DNA of 64,000 nucleotides from Streptomyces sp. CC0208 (GCF_003443735.1 NZ_CP031969.1:2232001-2296000), one strand, 5' to 3'; positions 42,754-51,526 are shown, counted from the stretch's first letter. A program made the numbers and translations. Notes: generated from the sequence alone by a model not told the origin.

Positions 42754-43446
42754 TCAGTGCCCCACGATCTCCCCGTCCCCCAGCTCCAGCACCCGGTCCG
42801 CCAGGTCCAGCAGGGTCGCGTCGTGGGTGGCCACCAACGCGGTGACGTTCTCACTGCGGACGACCGCCCGCAGCAGTTCCATCACCGCGTGACCGGTCTC
42901 CGCGTCCAGCTGGCCGGTCGGCTCGTCGGCGACGAGGAGGGAGGGTTCGTTGGCGAGCGCGCGGGCGATGGCGACACGCTGCTGCTGGCCGCCGGAGAGC
43001 TCACCGGGCCGCTGCTTCGCGTGGTCCGCGAGGCCGACCAGGGCCAGCAGCAGCTCGACGCGCTCCTCACGCGCGCGTGCGTCCATCCGGCGCAGCCGCA
43101 TCGGCACGCCGACGTTCTCGGCGGCGGTGAGGATCGGGATGAGCCCGAAGGACTGGAACACGAAGCCGATACGGTCCCGGCGCAGGGCCAGCAGCCCGTC
43201 CTCGTCCAGCCCCGCGATGTCGACCCCGTCGAGCTCGACCCGTCCCCGGTCGGGCCGGTCGAGCCCGCCGACGATGTTGAGCAGGGTGGTCTTCCCGGAG
43301 CCCGAGCGCCCCTTGAGCGCGACCAGTTCACCGCGCGGCACCTCGAAGGAGACCCCGCGCAGCGCGTGCACCGCGGCGGCCCCCTCACCGAACGACCTGT
43401 GGATGTCCTCGACCCGCACCATGGTCTCGGTGACCACCTGAGTCAT
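42754..43446 (-). CDS. ABC transporter ATP-binding protein, LolD/MacB type
   Basis: A 230-residue ATPase with Walker [14 protein letters not shown]-loop [10 protein letters not shown], signature [16 protein letters not shown] and Walker [13 protein letters not shown]. The LolD/FtsE-like features (short length, GEPTGQLD-type Walker B) indicate a MacB/FtsX-type partner permease. No permease is adjacent: downstream is the repeat region and upstream a secreted lyase gene. It may work with a permease encoded elsewhere. A 15-bp tandem repeat lies immediately upstream of the start. Confidence 0.92.
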   Translation of the reverse strand: MTQVVTETMVRVEDIHRSFGEGAAAVHALRGVSFEVPRGELVALKGRSGSGKTTLLNIVGGLDRPDRGRVELDGVDIAGLDEDGLLALRRDRIGFVFQSFGLIPILTAAENVGVPMRLRRMDARAREERVELLLALVGLADHAKQRPGELSGGQQQRVAIARALANEPSLLVADEPTGQLDAETGHAVMELLRAVVRSENVTALVATHDATLLDLADRVLELGDGEIVGH

Positions 43447-43458
43447 GCGTCCTCCCCC

Positions 43459-43503
43459 GTGAAACCGCGAACCGTGAAACCGCGAACCGCGAAACCGGGC
43501 GCC
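43459..43503. repeat. Three tandem 15-bp repeats
   Basis: GTGAAACCGCGAACC occurs at 43459-43473 and again exactly at 43474-43488, followed by the diverged GCGAAACCGGGCGCC at 43489-43503. The array starts 13 bp upstream of the ABC ATPase start at 43446. It could be a regulatory site or simple slippage. Confidence 0.75.
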
Positions 43504-43538
43504 AGTATCAACCGCGCGGCGCCCGGCCTACAACGGTT

Positions 43539-44705
43539 TCAGCTCGGGTTGTCCCCGTGGGTGAGCGTCTCCCAGGCCACGAAGAGGTTGTTGCTGCCCG
43601 CCGGACGGTTCCGCTCGGTCAGCGTCTGCGTGTTAGTCATGCCCATGCCAAGCCTGTTGTGCAGCGCGTTGTACCCGACCTCGGTGACCGGCCCGAGCCC
43701 CAGCTTCAGGGACCCGCCGCACAGCCAGCTCGGCACGGCCGTCCCCAGCTCGTACTTCGCCTGGAACCCCAGTGCCTGCCGCAGCCGCTCGCCCACGTCC
43801 GTGCCGTACAGGTCCTGCCCCTGGATCCGGCTCGTCTCGGCGACGTGCGAGATCGCGGAGATGCCGTACCCGGTGTGCGTGAGGTCCCGGCAGGTCTCCT
43901 GGGTGAGCCCGGTGACGAAGGTGGACTGTCCCTGCCAGTAACCGACGATCTTGTCCCGGGTGTTGAGGTTCTGGCTCGGCACGGTCTTCGGCAGCTCACC
44001 GTCGGAGTCGAGGTAGACATAGGCCGCGGTACGGGTGCGGAACTTCGCCATGGCCTTGTCGTACGACGCCTTGTCCTCCAGGAAGACGGAGATGCCGACG
44101 GCCGCCTCCATCATCGACAGCTCCCAGTTGCCGTTGGAGTTCGAGCCGTTGATGATCTCCGGCAGATAGACGCTGCGAAGCATGGTGGCGAAGCGTCCGG
44201 AGTTCGCCCAGCTCCCGCTGTACGTGTACTTGATGATCTCGGCGGCCCGGGGCCACGAGGAGCCGGCCCAGCCGGTCTGGAGGGGCGCGTTGCTGTTGGT
44301 GTGGTCCGTGATCACCGCCGACCAGGCGTCCATGAGCTGGATGGCCTTCTTGGCGTACCGCTCGTCCCGGGTGATGTACCAGGCGAGGGCGTCGGTATAG
44401 GCGGCGATCGCGTCCTCGCGCTCGTCGGTGCAGCCGTAGTTGGGGTTCGAGTACGACCCGCATTCGACCACCGCCCGCGGCTTGGGCGTGCGGTTCAGGT
44501 CGGCGTACTTGCTCGCCAGCATCTGGTCGAAGGCACCCTTCCAGGGCTGGGCACCTGCGTCGACCTTGCTGCGAGCGAAGTCCAACTGCCCCCGGGAGAC
44601 GGTGACTCCGGGATGGACGAAGGTGGTGGGGGCGGCTTCGGCGGGACTCGCGAGCAGCCCCAGGACGAACCCGGCGACGATCACTAGCGGTACTGGACCA
44701 CGCAC
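43539..44705 (-). CDS. Secreted alginate-lyase-family protein
   Basis: A 388-residue protein starting at GTG 44705. A clear signal peptide (PLVIVAGFVLGLLASPAEA|AP) gives a secreted enzyme. The mature part has the alpha/alpha-barrel pattern of family 5-like alginate lyases: AYTDALAWYITRDERYAKKAIQLMDAW, then WPRAAEIIKYTYSGSW and NWELSMMEAAVGISVFLED. It probably cleaves a uronic-acid-type polysaccharide outside the cell. Upstream lies an isolated 155-bp gap with the terminator of the DUF3710 gene. Substrate is not certain. Confidence 0.85.
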   Translation of the reverse strand: MRGPVPLVIVAGFVLGLLASPAEAAPTTFVHPGVTVSRGQLDFARSKVDAGAQPWKGAFDQMLASKYADLNRTPKPRAVVECGSYSNPNYGCTDEREDAIAAYTDALAWYITRDERYAKKAIQLMDAWSAVITDHTNSNAPLQTGWAGSSWPRAAEIIKYTYSGSWANSGRFATMLRSVYLPEIINGSNSNGNWELSMMEAAVGISVFLEDKASYDKAMAKFRTRTAAYVYLDSDGELPKTVPSQNLNTRDKIVGYWQGQSTFVTGLTQETCRDLTHTGYGISAISHVAETSRIQGQDLYGTDVGERLRQALGFQAKYELGTAVPSWLCGGSLKLGLGPVTEVGYNALHNRLGMGMTNTQTLTERNRPAGSNNLFVAWETLTHGDNPS

Positions 44706-44813
44706 AGCGACTCCGTTCTCGTATATGAACGCAAGGCACCTTTATGAACACAGGCGTTGGCGGACGACCGTAGGTCCAGACCAATGCGCCGTCAAGGTTC
44801 CGCGCACGAAAAT

Positions 44814-44842
44814 GGGCCGCACCCCGCGTGGGGGTACGGCCC
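44814..44842 (-). terminator. Terminator of the dut/DUF3710 operon
   Basis: GGGCCGCACCCC (44814-44825) pairs with GGGGTACGGCCC (44831-44842) with one mismatch and a five-base loop. On the minus strand it directly follows the DUF3710 stop at 44861 and ends in a short run of T. Confidence 0.75.
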
Positions 44843-44860
44843 TTCGCTCTGCTGTTCGCC

Positions 44861-45619
44861 CTACCGGACCTCGGTGATCTCCGGTCCGCGCTGGAGCTGG
44901 CCCATCCCGCCGGAGAAGCGGGAGCCCTCGTCCTGCTGCTGGACGCCCTCGGGGACCATCTGGGCGTCGTTCGGCAGCTTGAGGACGATCGGGTCGCGGG
45001 GCGCCATCGGGCCCTCCCCGCGGACCACGACGGTGTCCCGGAAGATCTGCTCCAGGAGCCCGGCCGCCTGCGGCTGCACCGCGCCCTGACCCGAGATCAC
45101 ACCGCGCAGGAACCAGCGCGGGCCGTCCACACCCACGAACCGCACGACCTGGAAGCCGCCCGTCCCGTCCGGCAGCTGCACCGGCACCTGGGCGCGCAGC
45201 TCCCAGCCCAGCGGACCCTCGACCTCGTCGACGATGCCGCCCTGCTGGGTGATGCCGGAGCCGATCTCCTCGCGCACCTCGCCCCAGATGCCCTCGCGCT
45301 TGGGAGCGGCGAAGGCCTGGAGCTGGATGGCGCTGTCGCGCAGCACGACGGTGGCCGCGACGATCGCGTCGCCCGCGACCTCGACCCGCAGCTCCATGCC
45401 GTCGACACCCGGGACGAACAGACCGCCCAGGTCCACACGGCCCTCGGCGGGGTCGCGGACCTCGGTGTCGTCCCAGGGCCCGTCGGGGCGCGGCTCCGGC
45501 TCCAGCCGTACGCGCTCGCGCTCTACGTCGTCCGCCTCCGTGCCGACGCTGTCGACGACCTGCTCGGCCTCGCCGGCCGCGTCCTCGGCGGCACCCTTCT
45601 TCTTGCGACGTCCGAACAC
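44861..45619 (-). CDS. DUF3710 family protein
   Basis: A 252-residue protein starting at GTG 45619 with AAGGACAG upstream. It starts FGRRKKKGA, then has an acidic stretch, then the conserved DUF3710 core (VDLGGLFVPGVDGMELRVEV, LQAFAAPKREGIWGEVREEI, DGPRWFLRGVISGQGA). No signal or membrane segment. The function is unknown. It starts one base after the dUTPase stop region, and the dut-DUF3710 pair is conserved in actinobacteria. Confidence 0.9.
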   Translation of the reverse strand: MFGRRKKKGAAEDAAGEAEQVVDSVGTEADDVERERVRLEPEPRPDGPWDDTEVRDPAEGRVDLGGLFVPGVDGMELRVEVAGDAIVAATVVLRDSAIQLQAFAAPKREGIWGEVREEIGSGITQQGGIVDEVEGPLGWELRAQVPVQLPDGTGGFQVVRFVGVDGPRWFLRGVISGQGAVQPQAAGLLEQIFRDTVVVRGEGPMAPRDPIVLKLPNDAQMVPEGVQQQDEGSRFSGGMGQLQRGPEITEVR

Positions 45620-45620
45620 G

Positions 45621-46172
45621 TCACTGTCCTTCCCGGTCGGATACGACCGATGCGTATCGATTCCCACCCGTTGCGCCGCCCACGGCGGCCTCAGCGCTTG
45701 TATCGCCCCCGTCGCCCACGGCGGCGTGACCGCCGGTGGACCCGAAGCCCCCCTCGGCCCGCGCCGACTCGGGAAGCTCCGCGACCTCCTGGAAGCGGAC
45801 CCTCTCGACCTGCTGGACGACGAGTTGGGCGATCCGGTCGAACCGCTCGAACCGCACCGGCTCGTGCGGGTCGAGATTCACCACGATCACCTTGATCTCC
45901 CCACGGTACCCGGCATCAACCGTCCCCGGGGCATTCACGAGAGCGACACCGCAGCGGGCGGCGAGACCGGATCGTGGGTGCACGAAGGCCGCGTACCCCT
46001 CCGGGAGCGCCACAGACACCCCCGTGGGGAGCACGGCCCGCTCCCCCGGCTTGAGTTCACGGCTCTCGGTGGTCCGCAGATCGGCCCCCGCGTCACCGGG
46101 GTGCGCGTACGACGGAAGCGGTACGTCGGGGTCGACGCGCCGGATCAGCACGTTCAGGGGGTCACGGCTCAC
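45621..46172 (-). CDS. dut: dUTP diphosphatase
   Basis: A 183-residue trimeric dUTPase that hydrolyses dUTP to dUMP, preventing uracil incorporation. The five motifs are visible in order: HPGDAGADL, PRSGLAAR, then GTVDAGYRGEIKV, FDRIAQLVV and the C-terminal P-loop-like EGGFGSTGGH. After this a non-conserved tail of about 35 residues (GDTSAEAAVGGATGG) extends the protein past the usual length. The GTG at 46172 overlaps the thioesterase stop as GTGA. Confidence 0.96.
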   Translation of the reverse strand: MSRDPLNVLIRRVDPDVPLPSYAHPGDAGADLRTTESRELKPGERAVLPTGVSVALPEGYAAFVHPRSGLAARCGVALVNAPGTVDAGYRGEIKVIVVNLDPHEPVRFERFDRIAQLVVQQVERVRFQEVAELPESARAEGGFGSTGGHAAVGDGGDTSAEAAVGGATGGNRYASVVSDREGQ

Positions 46173-46753
46173 GGGTTCACCTCGAAGGCACGGGCACGCC
46201 GGACCTGGTCCGGGTCGTCCATGGCGGCCCGGATCTCCTCCGGGCGGCCGTTGTCGATGAAGTGGTCGACCTTGACCTCGATGAACAGGGCGTCCGCGCG
46301 GACCGCGACGGGCCCTTCGGGGCCGCCGATCCGGCCGGTGGCGCTCGAGTAGATCTTTCGCCCGGCCACCGCGGTCACCTCGGCCTCCAGGTACAGCACC
46401 GTGCCGACGGGCACCGGTCGTACGAAGTCGGTCTCCAGGCGTCCGGTCACGGCGATCGTGCGCAGCAGCCAGTTGAGCGAGCCCAGGGTCTCGTCGAGGG
46501 CCGTCGCGAGCACTCCGCCGTGCGCGAGTCCGGGAGCGCCCTGGTGGGCGGGGCGCACGGTGAACTCGGCGGTGACCGCGACCCCCTCGCCGGCCCGCGC
46601 CTCCAGGTGCAGCCCGTGAGGCTGCTCGCCGCCACAGCCGAAACACTGGCCGTAGTGCGCACCGAGCAGCTCACCGGGCGCGGGAGCGTCCGGGTGGCGC
46701 ACAGGTCGCGCGGCGTCGGCGGGAGGCTTCAGAGCCGGGGAAGTACCACTCAC
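46169..46753 (-). CDS. PaaI-family hot-dog thioesterase
   Basis: A 194-residue protein starting at GTG 46753. A CxxC pair in YGQCFGCGGEQPHGLHLEA opens the domain and the hot-dog core includes APGLAHGGVLATALDETLGSLNW, in which the Asp/Glu of DETLG are the usual catalytic residues. It probably hydrolyses an acyl-CoA. It is transcribed into dut with a four-base overlap. The substrate is unknown. Confidence 0.88.
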   Translation of the reverse strand: MSGTSPALKPPADAARPVRHPDAPAPGELLGAHYGQCFGCGGEQPHGLHLEARAGEGVAVTAEFTVRPAHQGAPGLAHGGVLATALDETLGSLNWLLRTIAVTGRLETDFVRPVPVGTVLYLEAEVTAVAGRKIYSSATGRIGGPEGPVAVRADALFIEVKVDHFIDNGRPEEIRAAMDDPDQVRRARAFEVNP

Positions 46754-46811
46754 AGGCGCAGACCTTACCCGCGCGTCGGCTCTGTCAGGACACCGTGCCA
46801 AGCTTGGTTTC

Positions 46812-47276
46812 ATGCAGCCCTCCGCCGTCCCGTACGACGAACGCCTCACCGCCCCCCGCTCCTGGTGGCTGGTCTCCTTCCTGGTCGGGGTCGCCTTCGC
46901 CCTGATCCTGCTCCCCTTCGGGACGCTTCCACTGCTCGGCGGCCTGGTCGGCGGCACCGCCGCGGCGGCGGTCATGGCCAGCTCCTACGGCTCGCTGCGC
47001 ATCCGGATCGTGGGCGACTCGCTGATCGCGGGCGAGGCGAAGATCCCTGTGTCGGCGCTGGGCGAGGCCGAGATCCTGGACCCGGAGGAGGCCCGCGCCT
47101 GGCGGACCTACAAGGCCGACACCCGCGCCTTCCTGCTGCTGCGCTCCTACATCCCCCGGGCGCTGAAGGTGGAGGTCGTCGACCCGGCCGACCCGACGCC
47201 GTACCTCTACCTGTCGACGCGCGAGCCGGAGCGGCTGGCCGAGGCGTTGAAGACGGCCCGCACCGCCGCCGCCTAG
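46812..47276 (+). CDS. DUF3093 membrane protein
   Basis: A 154-residue protein with two N-terminal hydrophobic helices (WWLVSFLVGVAFALILLPFG, LLGGLVGGTAAAAVMAS) and a soluble C-terminal domain (LRIRIVGDSLIAGEAKIPVS, SYIPRALKVEVVDPADPTPY). The YDERLTAPRSWWL start is characteristic of DUF3093. It is divergent from the thioesterase-dut operon. Function is unknown. Confidence 0.9.
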   Translation: MQPSAVPYDERLTAPRSWWLVSFLVGVAFALILLPFGTLPLLGGLVGGTAAAAVMASSYGSLRIRIVGDSLIAGEAKIPVSALGEAEILDPEEARAWRTYKADTRAFLLLRSYIPRALKVEVVDPADPTPYLYLSTREPERLAEALKTARTAAA

Positions 47277-47329
47277 AACGTTCGTGCAGGGCTTCACCCG
47301 AAGGCGAGCTCCGAAGTCACACGAAAGTC

Positions 47330-48226
47330 TTACCCCTCCAGCTCCAGCGGATTCTCGGGCGTCTCCAGAGCGGGGAGTTGAGGCAGGGCGTCCCACGCCA
47401 CCTGGATCTTCCGCAGGTCCCTGCGGACGTGCTCGGCGAGTCTCCTGGTGTCACGGCGGTTCATGACCGCCCCCACGGCCGCGCCCACCATGAACGGCAT
47501 CAGGTTGGGCAGGTCCCGGATCATCCGCTTCATGATCTGCTGCCGCAGCTGCTGTTTCATCGGGCCGTTGAGCGCGCCGCTCACCGTCGACGGCTTCTTC
47601 ACGTCGATCCCGCGCTCCCCCGACCAGGAGTTCAGGTACGCGGCGCTGCGCTGCTTGAGATTTCCGGGCGGCCGTACGCCGTAGACCTCGTGGAGTTCGG
47701 CGATCAGCTTCAGTTCGATCGCGGCGACGCCGGTGATCTCGGCGGCCAGTTCGGTCGGCATCGCGGGCGGGACGGGGAGCATCGCCGCCGCACCGATCCC
47801 CGCTCCGACCGTCGCCGTGGCGCTCGCGGCGCCCGCGACGAGCTTGTCGGCGAGCTGCTCGGGGCCAAGGCCGGGGAACTGGCGGCGGAGGGTCGCGAGG
47901 TCCCGTACGGGGACACGCGGGGCGTTCTCGATGATCCGGTCGGTGAGGTACGCCAGGCCCGCCCTGGCCCGGCTACCGCCCTTGCGGGCCCCTTCCCGGG
48001 CCTTGTCCCGGATCGCCGCCACCCGTCGTTTCGCGACGGGCGCGGGCGTCCTGGTCGAATCGGTCGGCGCCGGATGGTCGGTCCGGTCGGCCACCGGTTC
48101 GAGCGAGGCTCCCGGGTCGAAAGAGCCCCGCTCGTCGTCACGCGCGCGGTGGGGGCCGTCGGACGGCCCCTGCCCCGCTCCCTGTCGGAGAGAGCGGCGC
48201 TTCCAAGGAGGGGTCGAGCCAGTCAT
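47330..48226 (-). CDS. Conserved hypothetical protein (about 298 residues)
   Basis: The first 80 residues are polar and of low complexity. The rest is largely helical, with a glycine/alanine-rich hydrophobic stretch (AGAASATATVGAGIGAAAMLPVPP, near 135) and another (LMPFMVGAAVGAVMNRRDTRR, near 245) that may be membrane-associated. The family is not recognised with confidence; it resembles EcsC-like bacterial proteins in its helical pattern. It follows the DUF4193 gene by 13 bp on the same strand and is likely co-transcribed with it. Confidence 0.75.
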   Translation of the reverse strand: MTGSTPPWKRRSLRQGAGQGPSDGPHRARDDERGSFDPGASLEPVADRTDHPAPTDSTRTPAPVAKRRVAAIRDKAREGARKGGSRARAGLAYLTDRIIENAPRVPVRDLATLRRQFPGLGPEQLADKLVAGAASATATVGAGIGAAAMLPVPPAMPTELAAEITGVAAIELKLIAELHEVYGVRPPGNLKQRSAAYLNSWSGERGIDVKKPSTVSGALNGPMKQQLRQQIMKRMIRDLPNLMPFMVGAAVGAVMNRRDTRRLAEHVRRDLRKIQVAWDALPQLPALETPENPLELEG

Positions 48227-48239
48227 GCCCGACCCGCCC

Positions 48240-48536
48240 TCAGTCGCAGTCGCGGCAGATCGGCTGGCCGTTCTTCTCCCGGGCCAGCTGGCTGCGGTGG
48301 TGCACCAGGAAGCAGCTCATGCAGGTGAACTCGTCCTGCTGCTTGGGCAGCACCCGGACGGCCAGCTCCTCGTTCGAGAGGTCCGCTCCGGGCAGTTCCA
48401 GGCCTTCGGCGGCCTCGAACTCGTCGACGTCCACTGCGGACGTCGACTTGTCGTTCCTACGCGCCTTGAGCTCTTCAAGGCTGTCCGAGTCGACGTCGTC
48501 GTCGGTCTTGCGCGGGGTGTCGTAATCCGTTGCCAT
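48240..48536 (-). CDS. DUF4193 zinc-ribbon-like protein
   Basis: A 98-residue acidic protein starting at ATG 48536 with GGGGGAGAG upstream. The C-terminal half has CMSCFLVHHRSQLA and ICRDCD, a four-Cys zinc ribbon. The N-terminal half is rich in Asp and Ser (DDDVDSDSLEELKARRND). It is a conserved actinobacterial family of unknown function; partner binding to a protein or nucleic acid is plausible from the zinc ribbon. Confidence 0.92.
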   Translation of the reverse strand: MATDYDTPRKTDDDVDSDSLEELKARRNDKSTSAVDVDEFEAAEGLELPGADLSNEELAVRVLPKQQDEFTCMSCFLVHHRSQLAREKNGQPICRDCD

Positions 48537-48940
48537 GTCGCTCTCCCCCTCTGGGTGTCTGCGGTGTCTCCAGCGCACGTAACGCGTGAGAGGCCGGACT
48601 TGTGCCCGACCCGAGGCGGAGATTTTGCCTCACATCAAGGTCTGTTACTCAATCGACACCCAACCGGACCCCTCTTGAGTGATCGGGTTGGATGGCGATC
48701 GGGACCGTACACGGTCCGAATCCCGCACTTCAAAGGCGTCTCACCGTGTACTTCCCGTGATCAGGACCCCTGAAAACCCGGAGTTTCCCGGCTTTCCGAC
48801 AGAGTGCATGATCACGGAGAGTGGATGGTGGGAAAACCTCCCTTGTGATCGATCACACATGCGGCAGTCTTTACACTGCCCAGGAAATTCCGCGCAAAGC
48901 GAACATCCCTGTGTATCGATCCCGGTGCGGGGCCATGGTC
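48537..48940. promoter_or_regulatory. 404-bp regulatory gap between cutS and the DUF4193 gene
   Basis: The gap contains a perfect 14-bp palindrome TGTGATCGATCACA (48844-48857), of the Crp-like TGTGA/TCACA form but with four central bases instead of six. It also has an inverted repeat GGACCGT-AC-ACGGTCC (48702-48717). The latter could be the cutS terminator or an operator of the DUF4193 gene. No gene is evident. Confidence 0.5.
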
Positions 48941-50179
48941 TCAGACCGGAAGGGTGACTCGCATCACCAGTCCACCCCCTTCGCGTGGCTGAGCGGCGAT
49001 GTGCCCGCCGTGCGCCCGTGCCACGGACCGCACGATGGACAGTCCGAGGCCGACCCCCTTGTCGCTGCCGGTGCGGTCGGCGCCGCGCAGCCGCTTGAAG
49101 GGCTCGAAGAGATTGTCGACCTCGTACGCCGGCACGACGGGACCCGTGTTGGACACCGTGAGGACCGCCTGGCCGTGCTCGACCGCCGTGGTCACCTCGA
49201 CCCAGCCGCCCTCGGGCACGTTGTAGCGCACGGCATTCTGCACGAGGTTCAGGGCGACGCGTTCCAGCAGGACACCGTTGCCCTGGACCACCGCCGACTT
49301 CTGTTCGCCGCGGATCGCCACGCCCTTGGCCGCCGCCTCGCCGTGCACCTGGTCGACCGCCTGCTCGGCGACCTCGGCGAGGTCCACGGGCTTGCGCTCG
49401 ACGATCTGGTTGTCGCTGCGCGCGAGCAGCAGCAGACCCTCCACCAGCTGTTCGCTGCGCTCGTTGGTGGCCAGCAGCGTCTTGCCGAGCTGCTGGAGCT
49501 CCACCGGTGCGCCCGGATCGGACAGGTGCACCTCCAGGAGCGTGCGGTTGATCGCCAGCGGTGTCCGCAGTTCGTGCGAGGCGTTGCCGACGAAGCGCTG
49601 CTGGGCCGTGAAGGCCCGCTCCAGGCGCTCCAGCATGTCGTCGAACGTGTCGGCCAGTTCCTTGAGCTCGTCGTCCGGGCCGTCCAGCTCGATACGGCGG
49701 GAGAGGTCGGAGCCGGCCACCGCGCGTGCGGTGCGCAGGATCCGGCCGAGCGGGGACAGGACGCGGCCCGCCATGGCGTAGCCGAAGGCGAAGGCGATGA
49801 TCGCGAGGCCGAGCAGGGCCAGCAGCGAGCGGCTGAGGAGGTCGTCGAGGGCGTGCTGGCGCTGGTCGTTGACGCACTTGTCCATCGCCTTGTTCATGAC
49901 CTCGGAGGTGCCGCTCGAGGGCAGGTTGCTGCAGATGTCGCTGGTGACATTGCCCGTGGTGATCTTGAAGGGCAGTTCGCTGCCGACGTTCAGCGCCTGG
50001 GCGGCGATCAGGTAGATGATCGACAGCAACAGGATGCCCGCGATCAGGAACATGCCGCCGTACAGCAGCGTGAGCCTTATGCGGATGGTCGGGCGCAGCC
50101 AGGGCAGCGGCGGGGCCGGCTTCCTGGGGTCCCAGGTGGGCTTGGGGGGCGCCTGGGGAGGCGCGGGAGTCGAGGCCAC
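48941..50179 (-). CDS. cutS: CutS sensor histidine kinase
   Basis: A 412-residue kinase. Two membrane helices (LTLLYGGMFLIAGILLLSII near 40 and LLALLGLAIIAFAFGYAMAG near 125) enclose an extracellular loop of about 60 residues that holds two cysteines, in SDICSNLP and MDKCVND. HAMP, the phosphorylation box FVGNASHELRTPLAINR and the ATPase boxes (NLVQNAVRYN, GVGLGLSIV) follow. CutS was first linked to copper metabolism and later to secretion and redox stress, for which paired extracellular cysteines are thought important. It lies four bases after cutR. Assignment rests on recalled similarity and the sepH/dut neighbourhood. Confidence 0.88.
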   Translation of the reverse strand: MASTPAPPQAPPKPTWDPRKPAPPLPWLRPTIRIRLTLLYGGMFLIAGILLLSIIYLIAAQALNVGSELPFKITTGNVTSDICSNLPSSGTSEVMNKAMDKCVNDQRQHALDDLLSRSLLALLGLAIIAFAFGYAMAGRVLSPLGRILRTARAVAGSDLSRRIELDGPDDELKELADTFDDMLERLERAFTAQQRFVGNASHELRTPLAINRTLLEVHLSDPGAPVELQQLGKTLLATNERSEQLVEGLLLLARSDNQIVERKPVDLAEVAEQAVDQVHGEAAAKGVAIRGEQKSAVVQGNGVLLERVALNLVQNAVRYNVPEGGWVEVTTAVEHGQAVLTVSNTGPVVPAYEVDNLFEPFKRLRGADRTGSDKGVGLGLSIVRSVARAHGGHIAAQPREGGGLVMRVTLPV

Positions 50180-50183
50180 GGGA

Positions 50184-50837
50184 TCAGATCCGGTAGCCCG
50201 AGCCGGGGACCGTGACGATCACCGGGGGTTCGCCCAGCTTGCGGCGCAGGGTCATGACGGTCACCCGCACGACGTTGGTGAAGGGGTCGGTGTTCTCGTC
50301 CCAGGCCTTCTCCAGGAGCTGCTCCGCGGAGACGACGGCGCCCTCGGAGCGCATCAGGACCTCCAGGACGGCGAACTCCTTCGGGGCGAGCTGGACTTCC
50401 TTGCCGTCGCGGAAGACCTCGCGGCGGTTGGGGTCGAGCTTGATCCCGGCGCGCTCCAGGACCGGCGGCAGCGGCACGCTGGTGCGCCGGCCGAGGGCAC
50501 GCACGCGTGCCGTCAGCTCGCTGAACGCGAAGGGCTTGGGCAGATAGTCGTCGGCGCCGATCTCCAGGCCCTCGACGCGGTCGCTGACGTCACCGGAGGC
50601 CGTGAGCATCAGCACGCGCGTGGGCATGCCGAGTTCGACGATCTTGCGGCAGACGTCGTCGCCGTGCACCAGGGGGAGGTCACGGTCGAGGACGACCACG
50701 TCGTAGTCGTTGACGCCGATGCGCTCCAGGGCGGCCGCGCCGTCGTACACGACGTCGACGGCCATGGCCTCCCGGCGCAGTCCGGTGGCCACCGCATCGG
50801 CGAGCAGCTGCTCGTCCTCGACGACGAGTACGCGCAC
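50184..50837 (-). CDS. cutR: CutR response regulator
   Basis: A 217-residue OmpR-family regulator starting at GTG 50837 with AAGGA upstream. The receiver has VLVVEDEQLLADAVATGLRR, the phosphoacceptor in VVLDRDLPLVHGDD and KPFAFSEL. The winged helix has LAPKEFAVLEVLMRS, TNVVRVTVMTLRRKLG and VPGSGYRI. It forms a two-component system with CutS. An eight-residue longer start (50861) is possible but lacks a ribosome site. Confidence 0.9.
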   Translation of the reverse strand: MRVLVVEDEQLLADAVATGLRREAMAVDVVYDGAAALERIGVNDYDVVVLDRDLPLVHGDDVCRKIVELGMPTRVLMLTASGDVSDRVEGLEIGADDYLPKPFAFSELTARVRALGRRTSVPLPPVLERAGIKLDPNRREVFRDGKEVQLAPKEFAVLEVLMRSEGAVVSAEQLLEKAWDENTDPFTNVVRVTVMTLRRKLGEPPVIVTVPGSGYRI

Positions 50838-51251
50838 GTCGCTTGTCCTTCCTGTGTCCACCCGCGTAGCGCGCCTCAGGAACGCGCGGGCAGGGGTCCG
50901 GGTGAGTGTTGGCCTCCATCCTGCCCTTTTCGGTCATAAGTCGGCTGTAAGGCGGGTGAGGGGCGGCTGAAAGACGGGTCGGAGAGCGGGAATGCGGGAT
51001 TTTCTCTCGCGGTTGAGGTTTCCGTCGGAGGGAGCGGGGGGAGGACGGCTTTACACCCCGCGATCACGCTCTGCATGTGCCGTACCACCATGCGGCACGG
51101 CTCCGTCCGCTTCCGCAGAGCGGGCGTGGGTGTCCGGCACCGTCGCCGCCCGGCCTGGGCAGCGCTGGGCACCCGCAAGAGACGTGATCGCCCCTTCCGA
51201 ACGGCACACCCCCGTGCCACCGACCCACGACCCAGGACGAGGGGGCGCAGC
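50838..51251. promoter_or_regulatory. Divergent promoter region of cutR and a small gene
   Basis: A 414-bp gap with no supported gene. It has the inverted repeat GTGCCG-N10-CGGCAC (51077-51098). Open frames on both strands here are GC-rich but without ribosome sites or conserved sequence. Promoters for cutR (leftward) and for the 56-residue gene at 51252 (rightward) must lie here; no clear -10/-35 pairs were picked out. Confidence 0.4.
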
Positions 51252-51422
51252 ATGGACGCATTCACCGCAGGACTTCTGCAGCGCATAAGGGCGACCGAGA
51301 CCGACCTGACGCGGGCTCGTGACGAGGGCGACGACTTCCTCGTCGAGGTGGAGCAGGGCGAGCTCGACGACCTGCGCCGCCTCGCCGCCGAGCACGGTGT
51401 GGAGGTCAGTGTCGCCGTCTGA
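51252..51422 (+). CDS. Conserved small hypothetical protein (56 residues)
   Basis: An ATG at 51252 begins a 56-residue acidic, helical protein: MDAFTAGLLQRIRATETDL, then DEGDDFLVEVEQGELDDLRR, ending VEVSVAV. All codons are GC-ending, and a strong terminator follows 18 bp after the stop. A hairpin of two helices is predicted from the heptad-like leucines and charged residues. No family function is known to me. Confidence 0.78.
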   Translation: MDAFTAGLLQRIRATETDLTRARDEGDDFLVEVEQGELDDLRRLAAEHGVEVSVAV

Positions 51423-51440
51423 TCGGCTTCGCGGCACGAC

Positions 51441-51477
51441 AGCGGGCCCCCGGCGAATCCAGCGCCGGGGGCCCGCT
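51441..51477. terminator. Terminator with 15-bp perfect stem
   Basis: AGCGGGCCCCCGGCG (51441-51455) pairs with CGCCGGGGGCCCGCT (51463-51477) around a seven-base loop. It lies between the convergent 56-residue gene (ends 51422) and the inositol monophosphatase gene (ends 51527). Confidence 0.85.
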
Positions 51478-51526
51478 GCGTCGGTGTACGGGCCTGTTCA
51501 CCTGGTGTTCGCCCGCAGTCGACCGG

